From assembly GCA_964649415.1 (NCBI GenBank), contig CAZYSK010000124.1, positions 1 through 13,468 on the forward strand: a stretch of 13,468 nucleotides of DNA. The letters are read 5' to 3'. Under the pieces are notes generated by a model, which searched no databases, had not been told where the DNA came from, and worked only from the letters and a program-made list of their open reading frames with translations. The translations under genes and the position numbers were made by a program. This DNA is from CAZYSK01 sp964649415. GTDB taxonomy: Bacteria; Chloroflexota; Anaerolineae; B4-G1. Within the stretch, counting starts at the first letter, position 1. The number at the start of each line of letters is the position of its first letter. Below are positions 6,096-12,728 of this stretch, in pieces.

Positions 6096-6590
6096 ATGGA
6101 TGTCACCTTGATCATCTGGGCGATTGCCTTGACGGCACTGGTCATTGTGGGCGTTGTGTGGGTGCTCGACTTGCAGGCCCGCCTGCGCCGCATACAGCGG
6201 CGCACCGAAGCTATGTTGTCTGGCGCGGACGCAGAGGATGCCGGCTTGGCGGCCGTGGTGGAGAACCTGGCCACCCGGGTCTCGGACGCGACGGCGCGCG
6301 GGGAGCAGTTGGCAGCGCATGCCGAGCGGATCTATGCAACCCTGGCGCATACTGTGCAGGGGGTGGGACTGGTGCGCTTCCGTGCCTTTCAAGACACCGG
6401 CGGTGACCAGAGCTTCGCGCTGGCTTTGCTGGATGGCAGCGGCGACGGGCTTGTCCTATCGGCGCTCTACGGACGTGGCGCGACCCGTGTCTACGCCAAA
6501 CCGGTCCAAGGCTGGGCTTCGCCCAAGACGCTGAGTGAGGAGGAGGAGAGGGCGATAGCGCAGGCACGGCAGGCTGTTGGTCAAGATTGA
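6096..6590 (+). CDS. DUF4446 family membrane-anchored protein
   Basis: This 164-residue protein has one N-terminal membrane helix (about residues 4-25), a charged and probably helical or coiled segment (26-85), and then the conserved DUF4446 core. That core includes VGLVRFRAFQDTGGDQSFALALLD (90-113), a LVLSALYGRGATRVYAKPV stretch (119-137), and LSEEEERAIAQA (146-157). The function of the family is not known to me. The topology suggests a short membrane anchor with the conserved part in the cytoplasm, but that is inference. The ATG at 6096 has GAGGAGG four to five bases upstream. It starts 19 bases after the glycosyltransferase stop, so the two are almost certainly co-transcribed. Its stop codon overlaps the -35 box of the next gene's promoter. 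Confidence 0.9.
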   Translation: MDVTLIIWAIALTALVIVGVVWVLDLQARLRRIQRRTEAMLSGADAEDAGLAAVVENLATRVSDATARGEQLAAHAERIYATLAHTVQGVGLVRFRAFQDTGGDQSFALALLDGSGDGLVLSALYGRGATRVYAKPVQGWASPKTLSEEEERAIAQARQAVGQD

Positions 6591-6615
6591 CAAAAGCCGC
6601 GCGCTGGTGTATCAT
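6587..6615 (+). promoter_or_regulatory. Predicted sigma-70-type promoter for the bactofilin gene
   Basis: TTGACA (6587-6592) and TATCAT (6610-6615) are separated by exactly 17 bases. The -35 box overlaps the TGA stop of the DUF4446 gene (6588-6590). Transcription would start near 6622, giving a leader of about 70 bases. Confidence 0.7.
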
Positions 6616-6693
6616 CTGTCGTGTTGTTCATTTGCATATCATTCCGAGAGGCTTTGTATAGCGTCCATCATCTAAGACCAAGGAGGAACGCCA

Positions 6694-7161
6694 GTGTTCG
6701 GACGAGAGAGAGATAAACAGAAGCCCATCGCGTCGACTCCTGTCTCCAAGATCGAGACTATCATTGGCCCGAATGCCTACTTCCGGGGGGACGTCCAGTC
6801 GGACGGTGGCGTCCGCATTGACGGTGTCTTCGAGGGCAACATCGACATCACCGGGAACCTGATCGTCGGCGAGGGAGCGAAGATCGTTGCCGAGATCAAC
6901 GCGCACAATATCTCCATCTCTGGTGCAATCAAGGGCAACGTCAGTGGCAACCGGGTGGAGATACTGGAGACTGGCCGTGTGTGGGGCGACCTGACGATCA
7001 ACTCGCTGCTACTGAACGAGGGAGCCTATCTCCGTGGGCAGACCATGATGCACGGCGACATAGAGCCCCCGATGATCGAGCCTCCCAAACAGTGGGCCGG
7101 TGCCGAGCCCGCCAGTACCACTATCTTGGACGTGGAACCCAGGCCCCAAGGGGAAGATTAG
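6694..7161 (+). CDS. Bactofilin (polymer-forming cytoskeletal protein)
   Basis: This 155-residue protein has a bactofilin domain at about residues 19-118. The opening SKIETIIGPNAYFRGDVQSDGGVRIDGVFEGNI (18-50) is typical of the family, with regularly spaced Gly and Ile/Val repeats that build a right-handed beta-helix. Bactofilins polymerise without nucleotide into filaments, often at the membrane, and take part in cell shape, stalk or envelope processes. The N-terminal tail (MFGRERDKQK) is short and basic, and the C-terminal tail is Pro-rich, both usual for the family. The start is GTG 6694 with AAGGAGG seven bases upstream. It follows DUF4446 and a membrane glycosyltransferase, which fits an envelope role, but it also has its own promoter and ends at a strong terminator. 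Confidence 0.93.
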   Translation: MFGRERDKQKPIASTPVSKIETIIGPNAYFRGDVQSDGGVRIDGVFEGNIDITGNLIVGEGAKIVAEINAHNISISGAIKGNVSGNRVEILETGRVWGDLTINSLLLNEGAYLRGQTMMHGDIEPPMIEPPKQWAGAEPASTTILDVEPRPQGED

Positions 7162-7181
7162 TATCGCCGCTGGGAAAACTG

Positions 7182-7222
7182 AACCCCGCTGCGAAGCTAG
7201 CGCAGCGGGGTTTGTGTTTTCT
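7182..7222. terminator. Strong intrinsic terminator, probably bidirectional
   Basis: AACCCCGCTGCG (7182-7193) pairs perfectly with CGCAGCGGGGTT (7201-7212) around a 7-base loop, giving a 12-bp stem. The plus-strand tail is TTTGTGTTTTCT. On the minus strand the stem is followed by CAGTTTT, so it can also end transcripts from the converging stress-protein gene. Confidence 0.95.
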
Positions 7223-7257
7223 GCCCGATGTCTGGTCGAGACTTGTCTAGTCTCTGG

Positions 7258-8112
7258 TCATGACCGTACCAGCAGCACAGGGCATTCCACCTCGTCCAGC
7301 AGTGCGTAGACTGCGTCTGGCTGCATAATCGTGCTACTCAACACGAGCACTCCGCTACCCTCAAACCGCAGTTCGCGGGTCAGTGTCGACGCGCCTGCGT
7401 CTGCCAACCTGCGGTAGCGCAGCACGAGTCTGCGTCCGTGTAGCAGGCTGGAGATCTCGTCCTTCAGCCGCGCCAGATCCTCCGGCGTGTCGGCGAGGAT
7501 CAGCGTGGACAGATACCCTCCGTGCTTCTGCGCCAACCGGGCCGCGATCATGAGCGCCTGCTGCGACGTGGGTGAGCCGTCATACGTCACGACCACAGGA
7601 GCCCCGATACCCACGTTGCGCTGAAGCAGGAGCACAGGACGTGGGGCCTGCGTCGCCGCTGCTCTGGCCGTGGAGCCTAGATGCACCCGGATTGTCCGTC
7701 CGGTCAGTGGCCGGCTGGCTTTCCCCAAGCTGAGGAGGTCTGCCTCCGTGGTTGCCGCCAGCACCTCTGGGGCGACTTCGCCCCGAACGACGCGGAAGGA
7801 CCACTTGACCCGCCGTTGTCTGCAGCAGGCCGCGATCGCCCGGCGGGCCTGTGTGGCCTGGGCTCGCAGTGCCCGCTCCATCCGCGCGAGATCAAGCCGC
7901 ACGGCGGTGGCGGATGGATACTGCACTTCCCGGGCCACAGGCGACCCCGCTGCCCGCAACAGGTTGATGTCCTCGACGAAGAGGCCCTGTAACTCTGCCT
8001 CCAAGCTGGCAGCCAACTCGGCCGCGGCCTCCAAAGCCGCCAGGCTGTGGTGTGAGGCATCTAGTGCGACAAGTATACGCCGAATTGCCGGTTCGCCGTT
8101 TGCTTCGCCCAT
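7258..8112 (-). CDS. Universal stress protein with two UspA domains, the second degenerate
   Basis: This 284-residue protein is about twice a single UspA domain. The first domain (about 11-165) begins RRILVALDASHHSLAALEAA and ends with GRTIRVHLGSTARAAATQAPRPVLLL, which approximates the ATP-binding G-x9-G-S/T motif before the last strand. The second half (about 170-284) begins APVVVTYDGSPTSQQAL and ends ECPVLLVRS. It lacks a clear nucleotide-binding glycine motif, so it is probably a degenerate Usp domain. Such proteins bind ATP or act as stress-response adaptors in the cytoplasm; the partner is unknown. The ATG at 8112 has AAGG six bases upstream. It starts 38 bases after the Lon-family stop, as the last gene of its operon, and converges on the bactofilin gene. 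Confidence 0.9.
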   Translation of the reverse strand: MGEANGEPAIRRILVALDASHHSLAALEAAAELAASLEAELQGLFVEDINLLRAAGSPVAREVQYPSATAVRLDLARMERALRAQATQARRAIAACCRQRRVKWSFRVVRGEVAPEVLAATTEADLLSLGKASRPLTGRTIRVHLGSTARAAATQAPRPVLLLQRNVGIGAPVVVTYDGSPTSQQALMIAARLAQKHGGYLSTLILADTPEDLARLKDEISSLLHGRRLVLRYRRLADAGASTLTRELRFEGSGVLVLSSTIMQPDAVYALLDEVECPVLLVRS

Positions 8113-8150
8113 ACCTCGCCTTCTCTCCGCCTCCGTTGTTCTGGAAGCGC

Positions 8151-10658
8151 CTAGTCCGTCCGTTTCCCGTCGGGCGCACGATCAACGGACGGCCGGCATG
8201 TTGCTGGCATAGCATCCGCAACGTCCGCCGGGGCCTCCGCGGATTCGTTTCCCTTCTCGGGAGGTGCCGCGAAGGCGCGCTGCTTCTCGGCCAGATCGAT
8301 CAGCCGGGATTCCACCAGTTGATTGAAGGTTCCTTCGGGGAAGTTGCGTGCTTCGTCTCGCTCTCCGGCCGGGATGCCGGTCAGCAGCTCTACCCCTTCA
8401 TCCACCGTGTGCACAGGATAGATGCTGAACTGCCCCGCCTCCACCGCCTCGACGACGTCGTGTCGCAGCATAAGATGCTGTATGTTGGATGCGGGGATGA
8501 TCACGGCCTGTTCTCCCGTCAGCCCGCGTGCCTTGCAGATGTCGAAGAAGCCTTCAATTTTCTCATTGACCCCGCCGATGGGTTGGACCTGGCCGTGCTG
8601 GTTGACCGAGCCCGTCACGGCGAACGATTGCCGGATGGGTGCCTGGGCCAGTGCCGAGAGTAGCGCGCACAGCTCTGCCAGCGACGCGCTGTCGCCGTCT
8701 ACGCCGCCGTACGATTGCTCGAACACCAGGCTTGCCGAGAGGGAGAGCGGGCGCTCTGCTGCGTAGCGAGCGCCGAGGAAGCCTGAGAGAATGAGTACGC
8801 CCTTGGAATGGATGGGGCCGCCCAGCTCGACCTCGCGTTCGATGTCCAAGACGTCGCCCTTGCCAAGACGGACGCGGGCGGTGATGCGGCTGGGCTGCCC
8901 GAAGGCGAAATGGCCCAGTGAGATCACCGACAGTCCGTTGACCTGCCCCACGCGCTCTCCGCTCGTGTCAATCATAATCGTGCCGCGCTGGATCCGCTCC
9001 TGCACGCGTTCGCGCAGCCGGTCGGCGCGGTGGATCTGAGCCTCAATCGTACGCTCCACGTCGGCCACCGTCACAGAGCCGTTGCCTGACACACCTGCCC
9101 AGTAGTCGGCCTCGCGCAGCAGGTCAGCGATGCTCAAGAGGTGAACGGATAGCTTCTCGGTGTCGCCCGTCAGACGCGAGCTGCGTTCGATGACGCGGGC
9201 CACGGCCTCACGCGTGAAGGGACGTAGCTCCTCCCTGCGGGCCAGCGTGGCGATCAACTGGGCGTATTGCCAATTGCTCTGCGGCGTGCGCGCCATCTGC
9301 TCGCTGAAGTCGGCTTCAACCTTGAACAGCTCACAGAAATCGGGGTCATGTTGACAGAGCAAGAAGTACAACAGCCGATCGCCGATCAGAACGATCTTCA
9401 CATCCAGCGGGATTGGTTCTGGCTCCAGTGACACGGTGCTGACCATACTCAACGCCTGGCCCAGCGACTCAACGCGCACCTCGCGCGCACGGAGGGCGCG
9501 CTTCAGTCCATCCCAGGCATAAGGCTGGAGCAGTAGCTGGCGGGCATCCATGATGAGATAGCCGCCGTTGGCGTGGTGCAGCGCGCCTGGCTTGATCAGG
9601 TTGAAGTCAGTGACCAGCGCGCCCATCTGGGCCAGGTGCTCGATGCGTCCAACGAGGTTGTTGTAGGTCGGGTTGTCTTCGTAGACGACCGGCGCGCCTT
9701 CCGACTGACTGTGATCCACCAGTACGTTTACCTGGTAGCGGCGGACCAAGGATGAACCCATCAGCGAGCGCGGCAGGGGCATGCCCAATATCTGCGGGGG
9801 TTCCTCCGGCTCACGGAATCCATCCACGTTTTCGACCACGTCCTGTTGCACCGCGTCGAGATAGGCCACCACATCGGGTAACTCGGCGTATTTCTCACGC
9901 AGTTCGTCAAGCCGGTGACCCACGGCGAACATCCCCACCTGGCGATCCAGTTCCTTGACCCGCTTCCGGGCTTCGCGTTCCCACTGGCGAGCCTGGTGCA
10001 GGGTCTCCTGAAGACGTTCTTGAAGCTCGGATATGCTCGCTTCAAACTGCTTGCGCTGATCCTCTGGCAGTTTCTGAAACTCGTCTGGGCTGATCACCTC
10101 GCTCTCCTGAAGCGGGGCGAAGGCCAGCCCTGCCGGCGTGCGAATCAGTGCGATGTTGCGCTCCTTGGCCTGCTTCCGGATTTCGTTGAAGGCTTGTTCC
10201 TGTCTTTCCTTGAACTCCTCCTCAACTTCCTGCTTGCGCGTGCGATAGTCCTCGCTCTCGAAGGCGGCCGGAATCGCCGCGCCCAGCTCCTCGATCAATT
10301 CCTCCATGTCCTCGCGCAGCGCCCCCCCCTGGCCCGGCGGCAGCCGCAGAGTGCGAGGCCGATGGCGCTGCTCGAAGTTGTTCACGTAGCACCAATCGGA
10401 GGGAGTTGGCTCGCTGGCGGCTCTCTCTTTGAGAAACTGCCTGGTCACCGTCCGCTTTCCTGTGCCGCTGGGTCCCAGGGCGAACAGGTTGTAGCCCTCG
10501 CGCTGGATGCCGATGCCGAAGAGGATCGCTTCCACCGCCCGTCCTTGGCCCAAGATCTGGTCCAGGTCTTCCAGTTCATCGGTCGTTTCGAAGCTGAACT
10601 GGGATGGGTCGCATATCTTGCGCAGTTGGTGCCCCGCCAGTGATTCGAGAATTGCCAT
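8151..10658 (-). CDS. Lon-related AAA ATP-dependent protease (AAA_32/LonB-like)
   Basis: This 835-residue soluble protein resembles the Lon-related family with an AAA_32 ATPase. Walker A is GPSGTGKR (62-69) and a Walker B-like stretch is GGYLIMDA (365-372). Between them lies a long charged insertion, probably coiled coil (about 140-260). The Lon protease domain has the catalytic serine in GGVDGDSASLAE (Ser657) and the catalytic lysine in GGVNEKIEGF (Lys700), with the usual 43-residue spacing of the Lon Ser-Lys dyad. It lacks the N-terminal substrate-binding domain of LonA. It should degrade misfolded or regulatory proteins using ATP. The ATG at 10658 has AAGGAG eight bases upstream. The last ~25 residues lie over an interspersed repeat and look like an added tail. 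It follows the thioesterase by 65 bases and precedes the stress protein. Confidence 0.94.
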   Translation of the reverse strand: MAILESLAGHQLRKICDPSQFSFETTDELEDLDQILGQGRAVEAILFGIGIQREGYNLFALGPSGTGKRTVTRQFLKERAASEPTPSDWCYVNNFEQRHRPRTLRLPPGQGGALREDMEELIEELGAAIPAAFESEDYRTRKQEVEEEFKERQEQAFNEIRKQAKERNIALIRTPAGLAFAPLQESEVISPDEFQKLPEDQRKQFEASISELQERLQETLHQARQWEREARKRVKELDRQVGMFAVGHRLDELREKYAELPDVVAYLDAVQQDVVENVDGFREPEEPPQILGMPLPRSLMGSSLVRRYQVNVLVDHSQSEGAPVVYEDNPTYNNLVGRIEHLAQMGALVTDFNLIKPGALHHANGGYLIMDARQLLLQPYAWDGLKRALRAREVRVESLGQALSMVSTVSLEPEPIPLDVKIVLIGDRLLYFLLCQHDPDFCELFKVEADFSEQMARTPQSNWQYAQLIATLARREELRPFTREAVARVIERSSRLTGDTEKLSVHLLSIADLLREADYWAGVSGNGSVTVADVERTIEAQIHRADRLRERVQERIQRGTIMIDTSGERVGQVNGLSVISLGHFAFGQPSRITARVRLGKGDVLDIEREVELGGPIHSKGVLILSGFLGARYAAERPLSLSASLVFEQSYGGVDGDSASLAELCALLSALAQAPIRQSFAVTGSVNQHGQVQPIGGVNEKIEGFFDICKARGLTGEQAVIIPASNIQHLMLRHDVVEAVEAGQFSIYPVHTVDEGVELLTGIPAGERDEARNFPEGTFNQLVESRLIDLAEKQRAFAAPPEKGNESAEAPADVADAMPATCRPSVDRAPDGKRTD
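8172..8190 (+). repeat. Interspersed repeat motif R1, copy 3
   Basis: This 19-mer contains CGCACGATCAACG, identical to the core of the 3166-3184 minus-strand copy, and matches 3430-3448 in 16 of 19 bases. It lies inside the 3' end of the Lon-family gene, just before a hairpin element of the same repeat family. Confidence 0.5.
8194..8223 (+). repeat. Interspersed hairpin element, copy 2
   Basis: CGGCAT is followed by GTTGC (8200-8204) and GCAAC (8218-8222), which pair with the same spacing as ATTGT/ACAAT in the copy at 3512-3541. An inner stem TGCT (8202-8205) with AGCA (8211-8214) is an alternative. Most or all differences between the copies in this stretch are transitions. It is translated on the minus strand as part of the Lon C-terminal tail. 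Confidence 0.5.
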
Positions 10659-10723
10659 GTATGCGTCTCCTTCGCGTTGTCTGCGTACGGACTGCGCGAT
10701 GCAGCGCCGCCGTTGATGACTAA

Positions 10724-11143
10724 CTACAGCCCGGGTTCGTAGGCGGTCATGGCTTCGCGCCAGTCATTGGGTATGGGCACGGGGTGCTGGGCCTGGTAGT
10801 CATAGCACACCTGTGCAGAATGGGCCGTTGCGACCAAACGTCCATCGTCGCCCTGTATGCGGTACTTGACGATGAAGCTGGAGTTGCGGAGTTCACTCAC
10901 GCGCATATATACCGTCACGCGTTCTCCCAGCCCCAGTGGCGACTTGAACTGGCAGCCAGTCTCGGCCAAGATCAATCCAATGTCCCCAGGCTCAGGCGAG
11001 ATCAGCCCCAGTTCTCGCAGATAGTGCGTGCGCGCCTGTTCGAGGTAGGTGAAATACACGGCGTTGTTGACGTGCCCCAGCGCATCCAGATCCCGCCAAC
11101 GCACGTCCAAAGAAGTCGAGAAACGGAAAAGATTGTCGGTCAT
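10724..11143 (-). CDS. Acyl-CoA thioesterase, hotdog fold (4-hydroxybenzoyl-CoA thioesterase/YbgC-like)
   Basis: This 139-residue protein is the usual size for a single hotdog-fold thioesterase. The hallmark RWRDLDALGHVNNAVYFTYLEQAR (15-38) holds the probable catalytic Asp20 and the HVNN turn. The segment GLILAETGCQFKSPLGLGERV (56-76) forms the next conserved strand region. It probably hydrolyses an acyl-CoA in the cytoplasm; the chain type cannot be predicted. The ATG at 11143 has only a weak purine stretch (GGGATAGGG) just upstream. It sits 32 bases after the phosphodiesterase stop and 65 bases before the Lon gene, so it is probably in the same transcript, but no functional link to either is apparent. 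Confidence 0.92.
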   Translation of the reverse strand: MTDNLFRFSTSLDVRWRDLDALGHVNNAVYFTYLEQARTHYLRELGLISPEPGDIGLILAETGCQFKSPLGLGERVTVYMRVSELRNSSFIVKYRIQGDDGRLVATAHSAQVCYDYQAQHPVPIPNDWREAMTAYEPGL

Positions 11144-11175
11144 ACCCTATCCCGTTTGCGCTGTCCGGCGTTTGA

Positions 11176-11682
11176 TCATCCGAGTTCTATGAATCGGGTC
11201 TCGTTGGTGTTCAAGTCAAGGACGCAGAAAGATCGCGACTGTCGCCGTATGCCACCGAGCGCACCCGGATTGATCACGCGCGTGTGGCCGATCGTCTGGT
11301 CACGCCTCATGTGCGTGTGACCGTGGAAGACGTAGGCGTATTGGCCTGAAGTGACGAGATTTGCCAGTGCGGCCTTGTTGTCCCCGTGGATCAGCGCCAT
11401 TTGGAACCCATTGAGCGCGGGTTTGTGGAGCCAAGCCAGACGCCCACGTCCGAGCGTCTGCTCAACCGCCTGGGCCAGTCCGAGGTGGCGGTCCATGTTG
11501 CCCTGTGAGATCCACACGTCGAAGCCTGCAAGTGAACGGATGATGCCAGGTCCACAGATGTCACCGCAGTGAAACACTGTCCTCACGTCTTCAGCCGCCA
11601 GGATGCTGAGCGCTGACTCCAGGTTGTGTTGGTTGTCGTGGGTATCAGAGATAATGCCGATCTTCATTGGACGTTTGGTCAA
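11176..11682 (-). CDS. YfcE/MJ0936-type calcineurin-like phosphodiesterase
   Basis: This 168-residue protein contains all the metallophosphoesterase motifs: DTHDN (13-17; Asp13, His15), GDICG (40-44; Asp41), GNMD (61-64; Asn62), HGD (99-101) and HGHTH (120-124). These coordinate two metal ions, often manganese, and the short length fits the YfcE/MJ0936 group of cytoplasmic phosphodiesterases. The physiological substrate is unknown. The start is TTG 11682, with AGGG about seven bases upstream. The ATG at 11667 (MKIGIISDTHD) is the alternative and has no ribosome binding site, although many family members begin there. It is the first gene after the promoter at 11708-11736 and lies 32 bases before the thioesterase. 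Confidence 0.93.
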   Translation of the reverse strand: MTKRPMKIGIISDTHDNQHNLESALSILAAEDVRTVFHCGDICGPGIIRSLAGFDVWISQGNMDRHLGLAQAVEQTLGRGRLAWLHKPALNGFQMALIHGDNKAALANLVTSGQYAYVFHGHTHMRRDQTIGHTRVINPGALGGIRRQSRSFCVLDLNTNETRFIELG

Positions 11683-11707
11683 TGTCCGCCCTGCCCTCCA
11701 CTTTCAG

Positions 11708-11736
11708 ATGATAGCAGAAAGCGGCATATCGTGCAA
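11708..11736 (-). promoter_or_regulatory. Predicted sigma-70-type promoter for the phosphodiesterase-thioesterase-Lon-Usp operon
   Basis: On the minus strand TTGCAC (11736-11731) and TATCAT (11713-11708) are separated by exactly 17 bases. Transcription would start near 11701, about 19 bases before the TTG start. The -35 box overlaps the tail of the hairpin that follows the ATPase gamma gene. Confidence 0.65.
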
Positions 11737-11741
11737 ACACT

Positions 11742-11763
11742 GGCTCGCGCCCGCGCGCGAGCC
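11742..11763 (-). terminator. GC hairpin after the ATPase gamma gene, possible terminator
   Basis: GGCTCGCG (11742-11749) pairs with CGCGAGCC (11756-11763), an 8-bp stem with a 6-base loop. It begins about 22 bases past the gamma stop codon. On the minus strand it is followed by AGTGTTTGC, only a short T run, so termination may be weak. Confidence 0.5.
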
Positions 11764-11785
11764 TGGCTCTCGGTGAGCCCGTGTG

Positions 11786-12712
11786 TCAATCGCCCTTCTG
11801 TTGTGGACCGACCAATCCCGCCCCGGCAGCCAGCTCTTGCATTTCCTGGGTGATCCTCTGCTGGCGGGCTGTCTGGACAGCTAGCGTCAGTTCCGTGATC
11901 AGCCGGTCGGCGTTCTGAGATGCCGCCTCCATCAGTTGGAAGCGGGTCGAGTGTTCCGCAGCCGCCGAGTCCAGCAGCAATCCGTAGAGGCTGGTCGCCG
12001 TCCACTGTTCCACGATGCGGGTATACAGGCTCACCGGGTCAGTCTCGACGATGGGCGGCGGCCAGTTCTCGCTCGCAGTCGCATTTGTTTGGGGGGAGGC
12101 GTGCGACGGACCCATGACCAATGCCCGCAATGTCCAGGGAATCAGCCGGTTCGTCGTTGGTTCGTATCGCGCTGTGCCGCGATAGGCGTTGTAGACCAGG
12201 TCGACCGCATCCAACTCGTGTTCCTCGTAGCGTGCCAGCCAGCGGCGGGTCAGGGACAGCGCCAGGGAATAGGGCGGCAGTGCAGCGACCGACGTCGCAC
12301 GTGACCAGGCGGGAGACGTTCCGCCTCGCCGGAGGATGCGCATTGTCTGGGTTCCCAGAGCCATGAGTTCTACGGTTGCCCCGGCAGCCTCCCTCTCGGC
12401 CACGTGCCGCTCTGCCCGCTCCGTCACTGCTGCGTTGAAGCGGCCACACAGTCCTCGCTCGCTTCCCACCACCAGGACCGCGATCCGCTCGGGCGTGGGC
12501 GCCTGTTCGTGACCCACTCGTCGGCTGGCCGGCAGATGAGGGGCAAGTGAGGGCAACATGGCTCCCAAGCGATCTGCGTACTCACGCACGCCGGCTGCTT
12601 GTTTGATCGCTGCCTTCCAACCGCCCAGTGAGATCGTGCGCAGTGCCTCTAGTATTGGCTCCACGGTGCGGATGTTGTCCAGCCGGGTCTGAGCTCGTTC
12701 TACATCTTCCAT
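11786..12712 (-). CDS. atpG: F-type ATPase gamma subunit, divergent (probable N-ATPase)
   Basis: This 308-residue protein is the central-stalk subunit that couples rotation to catalysis in F1. The conserved central motif GSERGLCGRFNAAV is at 83-96. The C-terminal helix RFQLMEAASQNADRLITELTLAVQTARQQRITQEMQEL is at 257-294. The N-terminal helix (EDVERAQTRLDNIRTVEPILEALRTISLGGWKAA) departs strongly from the canonical gamma form, where the MKMVAAAKLRRAQ-like stretch is expected. The ATG at 12712 was chosen because the upstream 19 codons read through the ribosome binding region and the alpha stop; AGGAG lies eight bases upstream. It starts 16 bases after the alpha gene and is followed by a hairpin and an unrelated gene, with no beta or epsilon gene. 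That order matches N-ATPase operons. Confidence 0.9.
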   Translation of the reverse strand: MEDVERAQTRLDNIRTVEPILEALRTISLGGWKAAIKQAAGVREYADRLGAMLPSLAPHLPASRRVGHEQAPTPERIAVLVVGSERGLCGRFNAAVTERAERHVAEREAAGATVELMALGTQTMRILRRGGTSPAWSRATSVAALPPYSLALSLTRRWLARYEEHELDAVDLVYNAYRGTARYEPTTNRLIPWTLRALVMGPSHASPQTNATASENWPPPIVETDPVSLYTRIVEQWTATSLYGLLLDSAAAEHSTRFQLMEAASQNADRLITELTLAVQTARQQRITQEMQELAAGAGLVGPQQKGD

Positions 12713-12728
12713 ATCCCTGTCTCCTACC

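Noticed and set aside
9915..10643. Long plus-strand reading frame of 242 residues opposite the Lon gene
   Set aside because: It is an antisense shadow of the Lon-family gene, whose motifs are unambiguous.
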